Assembly: GCA_017619585.1 (NCBI GenBank)
Contig: JAFZSA010000034.1
Coordinates: forward strand, 124,001-188,000
Source: Bacteroidaceae bacterium
GTDB lineage: Bacteria > Bacteroidota > Bacteroidia > Bacteroidales > Bacteroidaceae
DNA length: 64,000 nt
Direction of reading: 5' to 3'
Part shown: positions 54,079 to 62,494 of the stretch, piece after piece
Layout of the letters: every line of letters starts with the position of its first letter
Numbering within the stretch: the stretch's first letter is position 1
Made by a program: the position numbers and the translations under genes
The notes under the pieces: generated by a model
Told to the model about the DNA's origin: nothing
The model's input: the letters and a program-made list of their open reading frames with translations, nothing else
Databases searched by the model: none

Positions 54079-55023
54079 ATGGAACTCAATCGATATGTTG
54101 CTTTGCTGATTACCCTTTTAGTTGATGTAATCTTGTTAGGTTTCGGCAGTTTTCTCATTGCTTCTGCCAATACTGGTGGTACGTTCGTGTACTTTATAGA
54201 ATGTTCCATTATTTTTGCCGTTCATAGGGCACTTTATCGTTTCCTTACAGGAAAGAAAACTAAAGAAACAGAGGATGGAGAAGAAGTGAATACATCACCT
54301 GATTTGTATTCAATTTTTTGTGAAGCATGGCTATATCACGACACGAAAAGACTGGCTAGGTTTGTTGCTGATTCGGTTTTGTGTAAGAATGAAAAAGGAG
54401 AAGAAACTGTGCCAAAGAAACAATTTTTGTTATGGGTAAGTTCGTTTTATAAAAGATATGCAGTCTTTGGAAAGGATGTTTTAGTTACAGCAGAAATTCT
54501 TATTGATAGAGACGGAAGAATTATCTATACCGTAGTTGATGAAATTAACGAATATGAAATTACATTGAACATTGATAACAAATTGATTGTAGGACTATGT
54601 ATTAAGCCGTCTTGTCTTTCATTTAGCAAAGAGCATGACAAGACCTTAGTTGAAGGTATAAATGCAGCTAAGTTAATCATGGATAAGTATGCAAAAGAGC
54701 ATTTGGACGTGAACCTATTTCAATGGATTCTTGACAAACCAATTCAGAAAGGTTATGTTGGTATAAAGATCCCTCATCTGTTGTTTTTTTATAATGGCAT
54801 AAAGTATGGCATTTTTGTTGAGGTCTATGCTGACGATCATGATGCTCCTGTATGTATGTGGAATAAGTTGGATTATGATGCGTTTGTTCAGCAATCAAAA
54901 GAGGACGACTTTGAAGTATGCTTTTTGCAAATTGACAAGGCAACCATGAAACCTTGCCATAGCCAGGGAGTATTACAAGATGCTACAGGTCATTTTATTG
55001 AGCTTAATCCTCAAAAATCATGA
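54079..55023 (+). CDS. Unknown membrane protein
   Basis: 314 residues from ATG 54079, not recognised. Two membrane helices near the N-terminus (about 7-27 and 34-52), then a soluble domain. Its first part, SIFCEAWLYHDTKRLARFVADSVLC, has an SnoaL/Tim44-like look (weak). The second half ends with FEVCFLQIDKATMKPCHSQG. Its stop overlaps the start of the lipoprotein gene by 4 bp, so the two are coupled. Confidence 0.5.
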   Translation: MELNRYVALLITLLVDVILLGFGSFLIASANTGGTFVYFIECSIIFAVHRALYRFLTGKKTKETEDGEEVNTSPDLYSIFCEAWLYHDTKRLARFVADSVLCKNEKGEETVPKKQFLLWVSSFYKRYAVFGKDVLVTAEILIDRDGRIIYTVVDEINEYEITLNIDNKLIVGLCIKPSCLSFSKEHDKTLVEGINAAKLIMDKYAKEHLDVNLFQWILDKPIQKGYVGIKIPHLLFFYNGIKYGIFVEVYADDHDAPVCMWNKLDYDAFVQQSKEDDFEVCFLQIDKATMKPCHSQGVLQDATGHFIELNPQKS

Positions 55024-55508
55024 AGAAATTTGCATTAATCATACTGGCATTAATTTGTATTGGATGTTTGATTTGTTGTCCTTCGATCAAGAAGAATGGG
55101 GAAGGGGATTCTGCAGAGAGTTGTGATTATATTAAAGAAGATACATTGGTGGAAATGGAGCATCCTGTGCAGGATCAGTTGGCTGAAGAACTGGATTCTG
55201 ATGAGATATATGATGACGGTGTAATCTGTGGATATTGGTTCAAACCACATGAGGCTAATGCGGTGAATATCTTTCTGCATAAGAACAATACCTATGAGTT
55301 CCGGTATTATATAGTTGATGAGAAGGACAGTATCGTTAGTTTGTTCCGTAAGGGTACCTTTACTGTTGAGGGTAAAGCCATTAAGCTTTCTTCCGTTGGT
55401 GGTTGGGGTAAATCATTTGATGGTGTTTTGTTCTACGACAACAACGGCACAAATTCATATCTCACAGATAAAAATCAACAATTCTATCTGGTAAAAGGAA
55501 GTGATTAA
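55020..55508 (+). CDS. Small lipoprotein
   Basis: 162 residues with a signal peptide and lipobox region (LICIGCLICC, Cys about 16-20). The C-terminal half is a beta-rich domain with a WFKPHEANAVNIFLHKNNTYEFRY stretch. Function unknown. Coupled to the preceding membrane protein gene by a 4-bp overlap, suggesting a paired envelope function. Confidence 0.6.
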   Translation: MKKFALIILALICIGCLICCPSIKKNGEGDSAESCDYIKEDTLVEMEHPVQDQLAEELDSDEIYDDGVICGYWFKPHEANAVNIFLHKNNTYEFRYYIVDEKDSIVSLFRKGTFTVEGKAIKLSSVGGWGKSFDGVLFYDNNGTNSYLTDKNQQFYLVKGSD

Positions 55509-55513
55509 AATAT

Positions 55514-56446
55514 ATGATTCATATGCAATCAGTCTTAGATAAACAAAAAGGGACTATTTATGGGCAAGCCATAGGTGATGCCCTTGGACTTGGAACGGAA
55601 TTCATGAATGACGGGTTCATGAGGTTAGCTTATCCAAACGGACTGCATCATTATGATGAGATATTCCAGGATATGCATCGCAGTAGATGGGAGAAAGGTG
55701 CATGGACTGATGATACGGATATGATGCTATGCATAGCCAGAGCTATTGTTGATGATAAAGACGTAAACCTTACCAGCATAGCCCAGAACTTCAAGGACTG
55801 GTTCTGCGGCATCCCTATGGGAATAGGTGAGAACACATACAAGGTTCTTATGGCTGGTGATTATGTGATGAAGCCCCTTGAGGTGTCTAAACTCATATAG
55901 GAAATGAGCGGACGCAGGTCGGCTGCCAATGGCGGGCTGATGCGAACGTCTATTGTAGGACTTCTGCCCAAAGAAGTAGAGGAAAGTGCCGCTAACATAT
56001 GTAGGTTAACCCATTACGATCCAAGATGTGTGGGCTCTTGTGTCATTGTTTCTGAAATTATACATGCATTGGTTTATAAAGGCGTTTCTCCTACGTATGA
56101 ACAAATCGTAGAATGGGGAGGTAAGTATGATGATAGAATCAAAGAATATATTGAACTAGCCTACAATAGTGACATAGATGATTTGGGACTGCAAGATGAA
56201 AAATCAATGGGTTACACATTAAAAACAATGGCAGCTGGATTATGGGCGTACTGGCATGCTAAGTCATTTGAAGAAGGATTACTGGCTGTGGTTAATGCGG
56301 GCGGAGATGCTGATACAAATGCTGCTGTTGCATGTGCTATTCTTGGGGCAAAGTTCGGATTTAATGCAATACCAAAAGAATATGTGGAAGGACTGAGGAA
56401 CAAAGAAAAGCTGGAGTTTATAGTCCAAGGGCTTGAGACTATATGA
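55514..56446 (+). pseudogene. ADP-ribosylglycohydrolase with an in-frame TAG
   Basis: Enzyme that would remove ADP-ribose from modified targets. Family motifs are intact on both sides of the stop: GQAIGDALGLGTEF (about 15-28), the metal site GAWTDDTDMML (about 62-72), SGRRSAANGGLMRTS (just after the stop) and NAGGDADTNAAVACAILGAKFG (about 257-278). The frame is continuous from 55514 to 56446 except for TAG at 55898-55900, between EVSKLI and EMSGRRS. A Trp (TGG) is likely there in relatives, so a single substitution explains it. Either a recent pseudogene or a site of readthrough. Confidence 0.8.
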
Positions 56447-56569
56447 ATCAATATTAATTGCAATTATATTTAAGTTGAATACGGATCACAATCAACTTGT
56501 TTTTTATGCGTAATCAAGTTGAATGTCAAATCCGGATAGTTTGCACGCTGAATAAGATAGGGGTTTAGG

Positions 56570-57117
56570 TCAGACTAACCTAAATTCTGCATCAATAACA
56601 TATAAATCACCCTCGTAGTCCTTTAATACATTGCGAGGATGCAAATCGGATACCTCAATAACCCCATTGGAGAACTTAGCTGCAGAGAGCTTTTGAAAGC
56701 CGATAGCAGACATGTACATATCTATTTCTATGGGAGTAGCTTCACGTTCGTAGATAATAAAATCCTGCTGAAGGATTGGGTATATGCTTCCATTGCCAAA
56801 TCCGGTAAAACCTGTTAATTGGTAACTTGTCTGGGGGAAAATAGAGTTGTGAAGATTAAGTCTTTCAAAAAGTGATAGCAAGGTCTTGCTAGTCATAAGG
56901 TTGTTAACCTTATATATAACATTGCCGTGAGCAAGTTTCTCTGCTATTAAAGCCTCTTCTTTGGGTGTTAGACAGGGTAAAGTCTGGAGATTCTTTTGTG
57001 CATCTCCTGAGCCTTCTTGGATTCTTCTTCGCAATTCAGTTGCAAAGACTTCGATTGGGCAACTTTCTTTAAGCATCGTTCTATGCTTTCTCTATGATAC
57101 TGATTCAGATAGGTCAT
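56570..57117 (-). pseudogene. Frameshifted polyvalent-type protein kinase
   Basis: Two overlapping minus-strand frames make one gene. Frame A from ATG 57117 reads MTYLNQYHRESIERCLKKVA..EESKKAQEMHK. Frame B continues NLQTLPCLTPKEEALIAEKL..GNVIYKVNN and ends with the kinase-like catalytic loop VSDLHPRNVLKDYEGDLYVIDAEF. The switch falls at an AAAA run (CACAAAAGAATC, about 57000), so a one-base indel is likely. The motifs fit the putative Ser/Thr kinase family found in polyvalent phage-type proteins. 56447-56569 holds nothing recognised. Confidence 0.65.
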
Positions 57118-57135
57118 AACCCTAATTCTTTTATG

Positions 57136-57143
57136 CAAAAATA
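57136..57143 (-). promoter_or_regulatory. -7 element of the kinase-like gene
   Basis: TATTTTTG on the minus strand, 19 bp before ATG 57117. Confidence 0.6.
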
Positions 57144-57272
57144 TGGAAAAACGGGGAACCGACAAATAAAAATAGAGAAAAATTGTTAATGCCCGCAAAA
57201 TATGCGAGCATTATACGTGTTTGTGATAAGACAAAATTGATATTGTGTAAATATCTGGAGTTGTTTGTCTAA

Positions 57273-57980
57273 TCAGTTGTGAACGAGGGTTCCGATTTCC
57301 TCACCAGCCATTACCTTCTTCAGGTTGCCAAAGATGTCCATGTTGAAGACATAGATGGGCAGGTTGTTCTGCATGCACATGGCTGTGGCGGTGATGTCCA
57401 TCACCTTCAGGTTGCGTGCAATAACATCTGAGTAGGTGATGTCATGGAACTTGGTGGCGGTAGGATCCTTCTCGGGGTCGGCAGTATAGACGCCGTCCAC
57501 GCGGGTACCCTTCAGCATTACATCAGCCTCAATCTCTATACCACGCAGAGAAGAACCTGTGTCGGTGGTGAAGTAGGGGTTGCCAGTGCCGGCACTCATG
57601 ATGACTACCTCGCCCTGCTCCATTGCCTCGATGGCTTTCCACTTGTTATAGAACTCGCCAATGGGTTCCATACGGATAGCTGTGAGCACACGGTTCTTCT
57701 GACCGATGGCACCAAGGGCGCTGCTCAGCGCCAGTGAGTTGATGACGGTGGCACACATACCCATCTGGTCGCCCTTCACACGGTCGAAGCCCTTACCGGC
57801 TCCTGTCAGTCCGCGGAAGATGTTTCCGCCACCAATTACAATACCTATCTGAACGCCCATTTCTGCAACTTCCTTAATCTGCTGTGCATACTCGTTGAGG
57901 CGCTTTACGTCGATGCCGTAGCCTTGTTCACCCATCAGGCTCTCACCTGACAACTTCAATAGAATTCTTTTAAATCTCAT
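57273..57980 (-). CDS. pyrH: UMP kinase
   Basis: Phosphorylates UMP to UDP. Amino-acid-kinase fold with KLSGESLMG (about 9-17), GIVIGGGNIFRG (about 46-57), KGDQMGM (about 69-75), SAGTGNPYFTTDTG (about 128-141) and KGTRVDGVYTADP (about 156-168). Length 235. In Bacteroidales it is commonly followed by frr and rsgA, but here the sequence downstream runs into the accessory region. Confidence 0.97.
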   Translation of the reverse strand: MRFKRILLKLSGESLMGEQGYGIDVKRLNEYAQQIKEVAEMGVQIGIVIGGGNIFRGLTGAGKGFDRVKGDQMGMCATVINSLALSSALGAIGQKNRVLTAIRMEPIGEFYNKWKAIEAMEQGEVVIMSAGTGNPYFTTDTGSSLRGIEIEADVMLKGTRVDGVYTADPEKDPTATKFHDITYSDVIARNLKVMDITATAMCMQNNLPIYVFNMDIFGNLKKVMAGEEIGTLVHN

Positions 57981-57998
57981 CTTTTATTTACTATTTAT

Positions 57999-58027
57999 GA
58001 CCCCCTCCGGCTCCCCGAGGGGAGAGA
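57999..58027 (-). repeat. GC-rich palindrome 8
   Basis: GACCCCCTCCGGCTCCCCGA then GGGGAGAGA, between birA and pyrH. Confidence 0.75.
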
Positions 58028-58041
58028 TTGGCTATTGAGCT

Positions 58042-58071
58042 TTCCCCCTCGGGGGAGCGGGGAGAGGGGTC
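58042..58071 (-). repeat. GC-rich palindrome 9
   Basis: TTCCCCCTCGGGGGAGCGGG then GAGAGGGGTC, in opposite orientation to the previous one and ending just before the birA stop codon. The two could pair with each other. Confidence 0.75.
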
Positions 58072-58073
58072 GT

Positions 58074-58808
58074 CTATATAAATTTCACTTCCTTAAAATC
58101 ATAACGTCTTTGCTCTCCATTCTGGCATTCCAGAACCAGATGGCCTGTGGGTTCCACATCTATAATACGTGCCTGGAAGGTGCCTGTGGTATCAGCATAA
58201 CTGTGCATGCCGTTTTTGCGATACAGATACTGCATATAGCGGTTGTGCAGCTCTGCGAACTGCTCACGCTCCATCATGCCGTAGTAATAGTTGAACTGAT
58301 GCAGAATGCTTTCCAGAACCTGGTCACGGTCTACCTCCTTACCTAATATCTGCGCCAGAGAGACAGGATTGGGTGCATCGCCGAGGAAGCGTGTCTGGTT
58401 GACGTCTACCCCCACGCCTATGATGGAGCGGCGAACCCACTTCCCTCGCAAGTCATTCTCTATGAGCATGCCCACAATCTTCTTGTCGTTGTAATAGACA
58501 TCATTCGGCCACTTAATTGAACATTGAACATTGAACATTGAACATTGAGCAACGAGGGCATCACGGATAGCAAGGGCGGTGACTTCTGAGAGGGCAAACA
58601 TCTGGTTGGCCTGCAACCGCTGGGGATAGACAACAAGGCTGAAGAGCAGGTTCTTGCCACGCTCAGACTCCCACGTGTTGGTGCCAGCTCCACGACCTGC
58701 CGTCTGGAACTCAGTAGTTACCAGGGTAAGCTCGTGGTTGCCGTCCTCAGGCAACGTCTTGGCATAGGCGTTGGTGGAGGTTGTTTCTTCTAAAGCTATT
58801 CTCTTCAT
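58074..58808 (-). CDS. birA: Biotin-[acetyl-CoA carboxylase] ligase
   Basis: Attaches biotin to carrier proteins. Motifs: ETTSTNAYAK (about 7-16), the biotin/AMP loop GRGAGTNTWES (about 42-52), IKWPNDVYYNDKKIVGMLIEN (about 97-117) and GVGVDVNQTRF (about 126-136). Start at ATG 58808 avoids overlap with the upstream gene. Odd: four TTCAATG heptamers (58516-58548) are inserted just before KWPND and encode QCSMFNVQCS, a few residues longer than usual. No N-terminal DNA-binding domain, so it is a monofunctional ligase. Confidence 0.93.
   Translation of the reverse strand: MKRIALEETTSTNAYAKTLPEDGNHELTLVTTEFQTAGRGAGTNTWESERGKNLLFSLVVYPQRLQANQMFALSEVTALAIRDALVAQCSMFNVQCSIKWPNDVYYNDKKIVGMLIENDLRGKWVRRSIIGVGVDVNQTRFLGDAPNPVSLAQILGKEVDRDQVLESILHQFNYYYGMMEREQFAELHNRYMQYLYRKNGMHSYADTTGTFQARIIDVEPTGHLVLECQNGEQRRYDFKEVKFI
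58516..58548 (-). repeat. TTCAATG heptamers inside birA
   Basis: Four TTCAATG units (plus strand reads CATTGAA), in frame, next to the KWPND active-site motif. Confidence 0.85.
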
Positions 58809-58810
58809 TG

Positions 58811-59176
58811 CTATCTGTACCAAACGGGGGAGCGAAAAGCATCCTCTATGTGATTGATGACATCGCTATTGCTAACGATGGAGATAATGTCAAAGCGGAC
58901 GGGCAGGTCAATGCGGTTGTAGCGGATGTAGGCATCGGCTGCCAGGACGGTATTCCGTATCTTACGGGGTGAGACAGCATCCTCTGGGTTGCCGTATTTG
59001 TCGCTCTTGCGGGTCTTGACCTCAACCACTACCAGCGTTCCGTCTTTCTCTGCCACAATATCCAGTTCCTTATGGCCGCTCTTCCAGTTACGGTCCAGAA
59101 TGAGGTAGCCTTCCCTGATAAGGTAGTTGACGGCCTTGTCCTCGCCTTCTAAGCCAAATTCGTTATGTGCAGCCAT
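58811..59176 (-). CDS. YraN/UPF0102 family nuclease-like protein
   Basis: Small conserved protein (121 residues from ATG 59176) with a restriction-nuclease-like fold. Motifs: GLEGEDKAVNYLIREGY (about 7-23), RNWKSGHKELDIVAEKDGTLVVVEVKTR, with catalytic-like Asp and E-V-K (about 42 and 53-55), then YGNPEDAVSPRK. Role uncertain, possibly DNA or Holliday-junction processing. I prefer 59176 to 59227 because the promoter -7 lies between them. It ends just before birA. Confidence 0.9.
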   Translation of the reverse strand: MAAHNEFGLEGEDKAVNYLIREGYLILDRNWKSGHKELDIVAEKDGTLVVVEVKTRKSDKYGNPEDAVSPRKIRNTVLAADAYIRYNRIDLPVRFDIISIVSNSDVINHIEDAFRSPVWYR

Positions 59177-59197
59177 TTTAACTCTCTTTGTTAGGTG

Positions 59198-59224
59198 CAA
59201 AATTAAAGAAAAATTGTAATTTTG
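59198..59224. promoter_or_regulatory. Back-to-back -7 elements (yraN-like and tadA)
   Basis: Minus-strand TAATTTTG (59198-59205) and plus-strand TAATTTTG (59217-59224), only 11 bp apart. RNA polymerases would collide, so the two genes may be mutually exclusive or co-regulated. Confidence 0.65.
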
Positions 59225-59249
59225 CATGCAAAAGCAAAGGAAAAACTTT

Positions 59250-59687
59250 ATGGCAGACGATAATTTCTATATGAAGCAGGCGCTTCAGGAAGCCAAATGT
59301 GCCTTCGAGGAAGATGAGATACCCGTGGGAGCCGTTATTGTGTGCGGTGACCGCATCATTGCCCGTGCCCACAACCTAACGGAACGTCTCTCGGATGTGA
59401 CAGCTCATGCCGAGATGCAGGCCATTACGGCAGCATCGGAATACTTGGGCGGTAAGTACCTGAACGATTGCACTTTGTATGTAACAGTAGAGCCTTGCAT
59501 CATGTGTGCCGGAGCCCTCGGCTGGTCGCAGATAGGCAAGGTGGTTTATGGCGCTACTGATGAGAAGCGAGGCTTTCAACGCTTTGCTCCTCAGGCTCTG
59601 CATTCCAAGACGCAATTGGTATCAGGGGTAATGGAAGAGGAATGTGCTGCGCTGATGAAGGATTTTTTCCAAAGGAAAAGGATGTAA
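59250..59687 (+). CDS. tadA: tRNA-specific adenosine deaminase
   Basis: Converts wobble adenosine-34 to inosine in tRNA-Arg. Zinc and catalytic residues are in TAHAEMQAI (His 53, Glu 55) and the EPCIMCAGAL motif (Cys 83, Cys 86). Length 145 from ATG 59250. The upstream ATG 59226 lies only 2 nt after the -7 element, so I reject it. Confidence 0.95.
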   Translation: MADDNFYMKQALQEAKCAFEEDEIPVGAVIVCGDRIIARAHNLTERLSDVTAHAEMQAITAASEYLGGKYLNDCTLYVTVEPCIMCAGALGWSQIGKVVYGATDEKRGFQRFAPQALHSKTQLVSGVMEEECAALMKDFFQRKRM

Positions 59688-59724
59688 AAAATGTAAAAAT
59701 GACTGGCATTACGAATAAAATGCC

Positions 59725-59732
59725 TAACTTTG
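59725..59732 (+). promoter_or_regulatory. -7 element of pepD
   Basis: TAACTTTG, 39 bp before ATG 59772. Confidence 0.6.
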
Positions 59733-59771
59733 TGCACAATAAGAATAAGATTACAATAAAAACATACAACT

Positions 59772-61223
59772 ATGGCTACTTCAATTAAAGAATTGGATCC
59801 CCAGATTATCTGGAAGAACTTTTATCTGCTAACACAGGTACCACGTCCAAGCGGACATTTAGAGAAGATTCAGCAGTTCCTGCTCGATTGGGCAAAGGAG
59901 CATGGCATAGAGGCATTCAAGGACAATGCCGGCAACATCGTGATGCGTAAACCTGCTACCGCAGGTATGGAAGGACACAAGACGGCTGTCTTGCAGGCAC
60001 ACATGGATATGGTTCCCCAGAAGACAGATGAGAGCACTCATAACTTCGAGACTGATCCCATTGAGACCTATATAGACGGTGAATGGGTAAAGGCCAAAGG
60101 TACCACATTGGGTTCTGACGATGGTATGGGCGTAGCCGCCATTATGGCTGTTATGGAAAGCACTGACTTGGTGCACGGACCTCTGGAGGCCCTTATTACT
60201 GCCGATGAGGAGAGCACTATGTATGGTGTGAACAACCTGAAGGCAGATACCTTGAAGGGTGACATCCTGCTGAATATTGATAACGAGACTATGGGTGAGT
60301 TTGTCATCGGTTCTGCCGGTGGTGTGAACATCTCTGCTACCATGCAGTACAAGGAGGTGGCTCCTGAGGAGGGTGACATTGCCGTTAAGGTGGTGTTGAA
60401 GAACCTGCGTGGCGGACACAGCGGCCTGGAAATCAACGAGGGTAGAGCTAATGCCAATAAGCTGATGGCACGCTTCGTTCGTCAGGCTATTGCTGATGAT
60501 GAGGCTCGCCTCTGCACTTGGAACGGTGGTAACATGCGCAATGCTATCCCTCGTACCGCTACCGTTGTGTTGAGTCTTCCCAAGGAGAATCTGGAGGACC
60601 TGAAGGATTTGGCTCAGTATTGTGAGAAGACCTTCCAGGATGAATACCGTGGTGTGGAAGAGGGTATCTCCCTGACCGTTGAGGCTGCAGAGCTACCTGC
60701 TGGTCAAGTACCTGTGGAGATTCAGGACAATCTGGTAGATGCCATCATGGCTTGCCACAACGGTGTGCTGCGCAATATCCCCAGCATCCCATCTGTTGTG
60801 GAGACCAGTAGCAACCTGGGTATTATCAACATTGGCAACGGTGAGGCCAGCATCCTGATTCTGGCACGTTCCAGCAACGAGACGATGATGGAGTACCTCC
60901 AGGAGATGCAGGAGTGCTGCTTCTCTATGGCTGGCATGAAGGTGGAATACGGTGGTCAGTATGGTGCTTGGCAGCCCAACTTTGACAGCCCCATCGTAGC
61001 AACTATGGTGAAGGTTTACAAGGACATCTTCAACGAGGATGCTCGTGTAGAGGTTTGTCATGCAGGTCTGGAGTGCAGCATCATTGGCGGTGTTTATCCC
61101 AAGATGGATCTGGTAAGCTTCGGTCCTACACTGCGTAGCCCTCATACACCAGATGAGCGTTGCAACATCCCCAGTGTAGCTAAGTTCTGGGAGTTCCTGA
61201 AGGCATTGCTGAAGGCAATTTAA
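59772..61223 (+). CDS. pepD: Aminoacyl-histidine dipeptidase (beta-Ala-His type)
   Basis: Zinc M20-family dipeptidase cleaving Xaa-His and other dipeptides. Metal-site motifs: LQAHMDMVPQK (His 77, Asp 79), GSDDGMGVAA (about 115), ITADEESTM (about 137) and the dimerisation-domain LRGGHSGLEINEGRANAN (about 213-230). Near the end, HAGLECSIIGGVYPKMDLVSFGPT carries the remaining ligands. Length 483 is normal. Confidence 0.95.
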   Translation: MATSIKELDPQIIWKNFYLLTQVPRPSGHLEKIQQFLLDWAKEHGIEAFKDNAGNIVMRKPATAGMEGHKTAVLQAHMDMVPQKTDESTHNFETDPIETYIDGEWVKAKGTTLGSDDGMGVAAIMAVMESTDLVHGPLEALITADEESTMYGVNNLKADTLKGDILLNIDNETMGEFVIGSAGGVNISATMQYKEVAPEEGDIAVKVVLKNLRGGHSGLEINEGRANANKLMARFVRQAIADDEARLCTWNGGNMRNAIPRTATVVLSLPKENLEDLKDLAQYCEKTFQDEYRGVEEGISLTVEAAELPAGQVPVEIQDNLVDAIMACHNGVLRNIPSIPSVVETSSNLGIINIGNGEASILILARSSNETMMEYLQEMQECCFSMAGMKVEYGGQYGAWQPNFDSPIVATMVKVYKDIFNEDARVEVCHAGLECSIIGGVYPKMDLVSFGPTLRSPHTPDERCNIPSVAKFWEFLKALLKAI

Positions 61224-61234
61224 AGTGAAGAATC

Positions 61235-61262
61235 GGACCCCCTAACCCCCTTTAGGGGGAAT
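61235..61262 (+). repeat. GC-rich palindrome 10
   Basis: CGGACCCCCTAACCCCCTTT then AGGGGGAA, between pepD and ilvA. Confidence 0.7.
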
Positions 61263-61299
61263 CGTTGAAGAGTTAAGGATTAAGAGTTAATAATCAAAA

Positions 61300-62490
61300 G
61301 TGAATTTAGATAATTTCTATAAGGCCAGGTATGTGTTGAGTCAGGTTATCCGCAGAACGGACCTGGTTCAGGCTCCTCGGTTGAATCCAGAGGCAGACAT
61401 CTACTTGAAGCCTGAGAACCTACAGGTAACGGGTTCCTTTAAGGTACGTGGTGCCTGCTATAAGATTTCACAGCTGACGGACGAGGAGAAGGCACGTGGT
61501 GTTATTGCCTGCTCTGCCGGTAACCATGCACAGGGCGTGGCCCTTGGTGCCAGTTTCAACAAGATAAAGAGTCTGATCTGCTTGCCTGATGGTGCTCCCA
61601 TCAGTAAGGTGGAGGCAACACGTCGATATGGTGCCGATATCTGTCTGGTGCCAGGCGTTTATGATGATGCCTATCAGAAGGCTATCCAGTTGAGGGATGA
61701 GCATGGTTATACCTTTGTACATCCCTTTGATGACGAGAATGTGATTGCCGGACAGGGAACCATAGGTTTGGAGTTGTTGGAGCAACTGCCCGATGTAGAG
61801 GTTGTGCTGGTTCCTATCGGTGGCGGAGGCTTGGCCTCTGGTGTAGCTTATGCCATCAAGAGCCTGAATCCCAAGGTTCAGGTATGGGGCGTGCAGGCTG
61901 CCGGTGCTCCCAGTATGTACCAAAGTCTGGTGGATCATCAGATACTGCGTCTGAACTCTGTCAGCACCATTGCCGACGGTATTGCTGTGAAAGAGCCGGG
62001 AGCATTGACCTACGACATCTGCCAGAAGTATCTGGATGGTGTGGTTACTGTTACAGAGGATGAGATCTGTGCAGCTATTCTGGCGCTGATAGAACAGCAG
62101 AAGATGGTAGCTGAAGGTGCGGGTGCTGTGAGCGTGGCAGCAGCTATGTTCAATAAGGTACCTGTGGCAGGCAAGAAGACCATCTGTATTGTCAGTGGTG
62201 GTAACATAGACGTTACCATTCTGAACCGTGTAATCAATCGTGGTCTGTTCAAGAGCGGCAGAACCTATACGTTTGTGGTAGAACTGGATGATAAGCCCGG
62301 TCAGTTGGTGGGTGTAAGCCAGATAGTTGCCAGCCTAGGCGGTAACGTTATCAGTGTGCGTCACGAACGTAACGATGATGCAGAGAGAGTAACAGCCTGC
62401 CAGTTGCGTCTGAAGGTGGAAACCCGCGATGAGAAGCAGATAGAAGAGATAAGAAAAGCATTGAAGAAAAATCATTATAAATTAGTATAA
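61300..62490 (+). CDS. ilvA: Threonine ammonia-lyase
   Basis: PLP enzyme converting threonine to 2-oxobutanoate, the first step toward isoleucine. The PLP lysine is in TGSFKVRGA (Lys 48); the phosphate-binding loop is GGGGLASG (about 175). The C-terminal ACT domain (about 325-396, FVVELDDKPGQLVGVSQIV) suggests allosteric control. It uses a GTG start at 61300. Directly followed by ridA (4-bp gap), which destroys the reactive enamine made by this enzyme. Confidence 0.92.
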   Translation: MNLDNFYKARYVLSQVIRRTDLVQAPRLNPEADIYLKPENLQVTGSFKVRGACYKISQLTDEEKARGVIACSAGNHAQGVALGASFNKIKSLICLPDGAPISKVEATRRYGADICLVPGVYDDAYQKAIQLRDEHGYTFVHPFDDENVIAGQGTIGLELLEQLPDVEVVLVPIGGGGLASGVAYAIKSLNPKVQVWGVQAAGAPSMYQSLVDHQILRLNSVSTIADGIAVKEPGALTYDICQKYLDGVVTVTEDEICAAILALIEQQKMVAEGAGAVSVAAAMFNKVPVAGKKTICIVSGGNIDVTILNRVINRGLFKSGRTYTFVVELDDKPGQLVGVSQIVASLGGNVISVRHERNDDAERVTACQLRLKVETRDEKQIEEIRKALKKNHYKLV

Positions 62491-62494
62491 GAAA

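Noticed and set aside
39530..57272. Prophage or integrative conjugative element
   Set aside because: No integrase, structural, mobilisation or replication genes were seen, and no attachment repeats at the ends.
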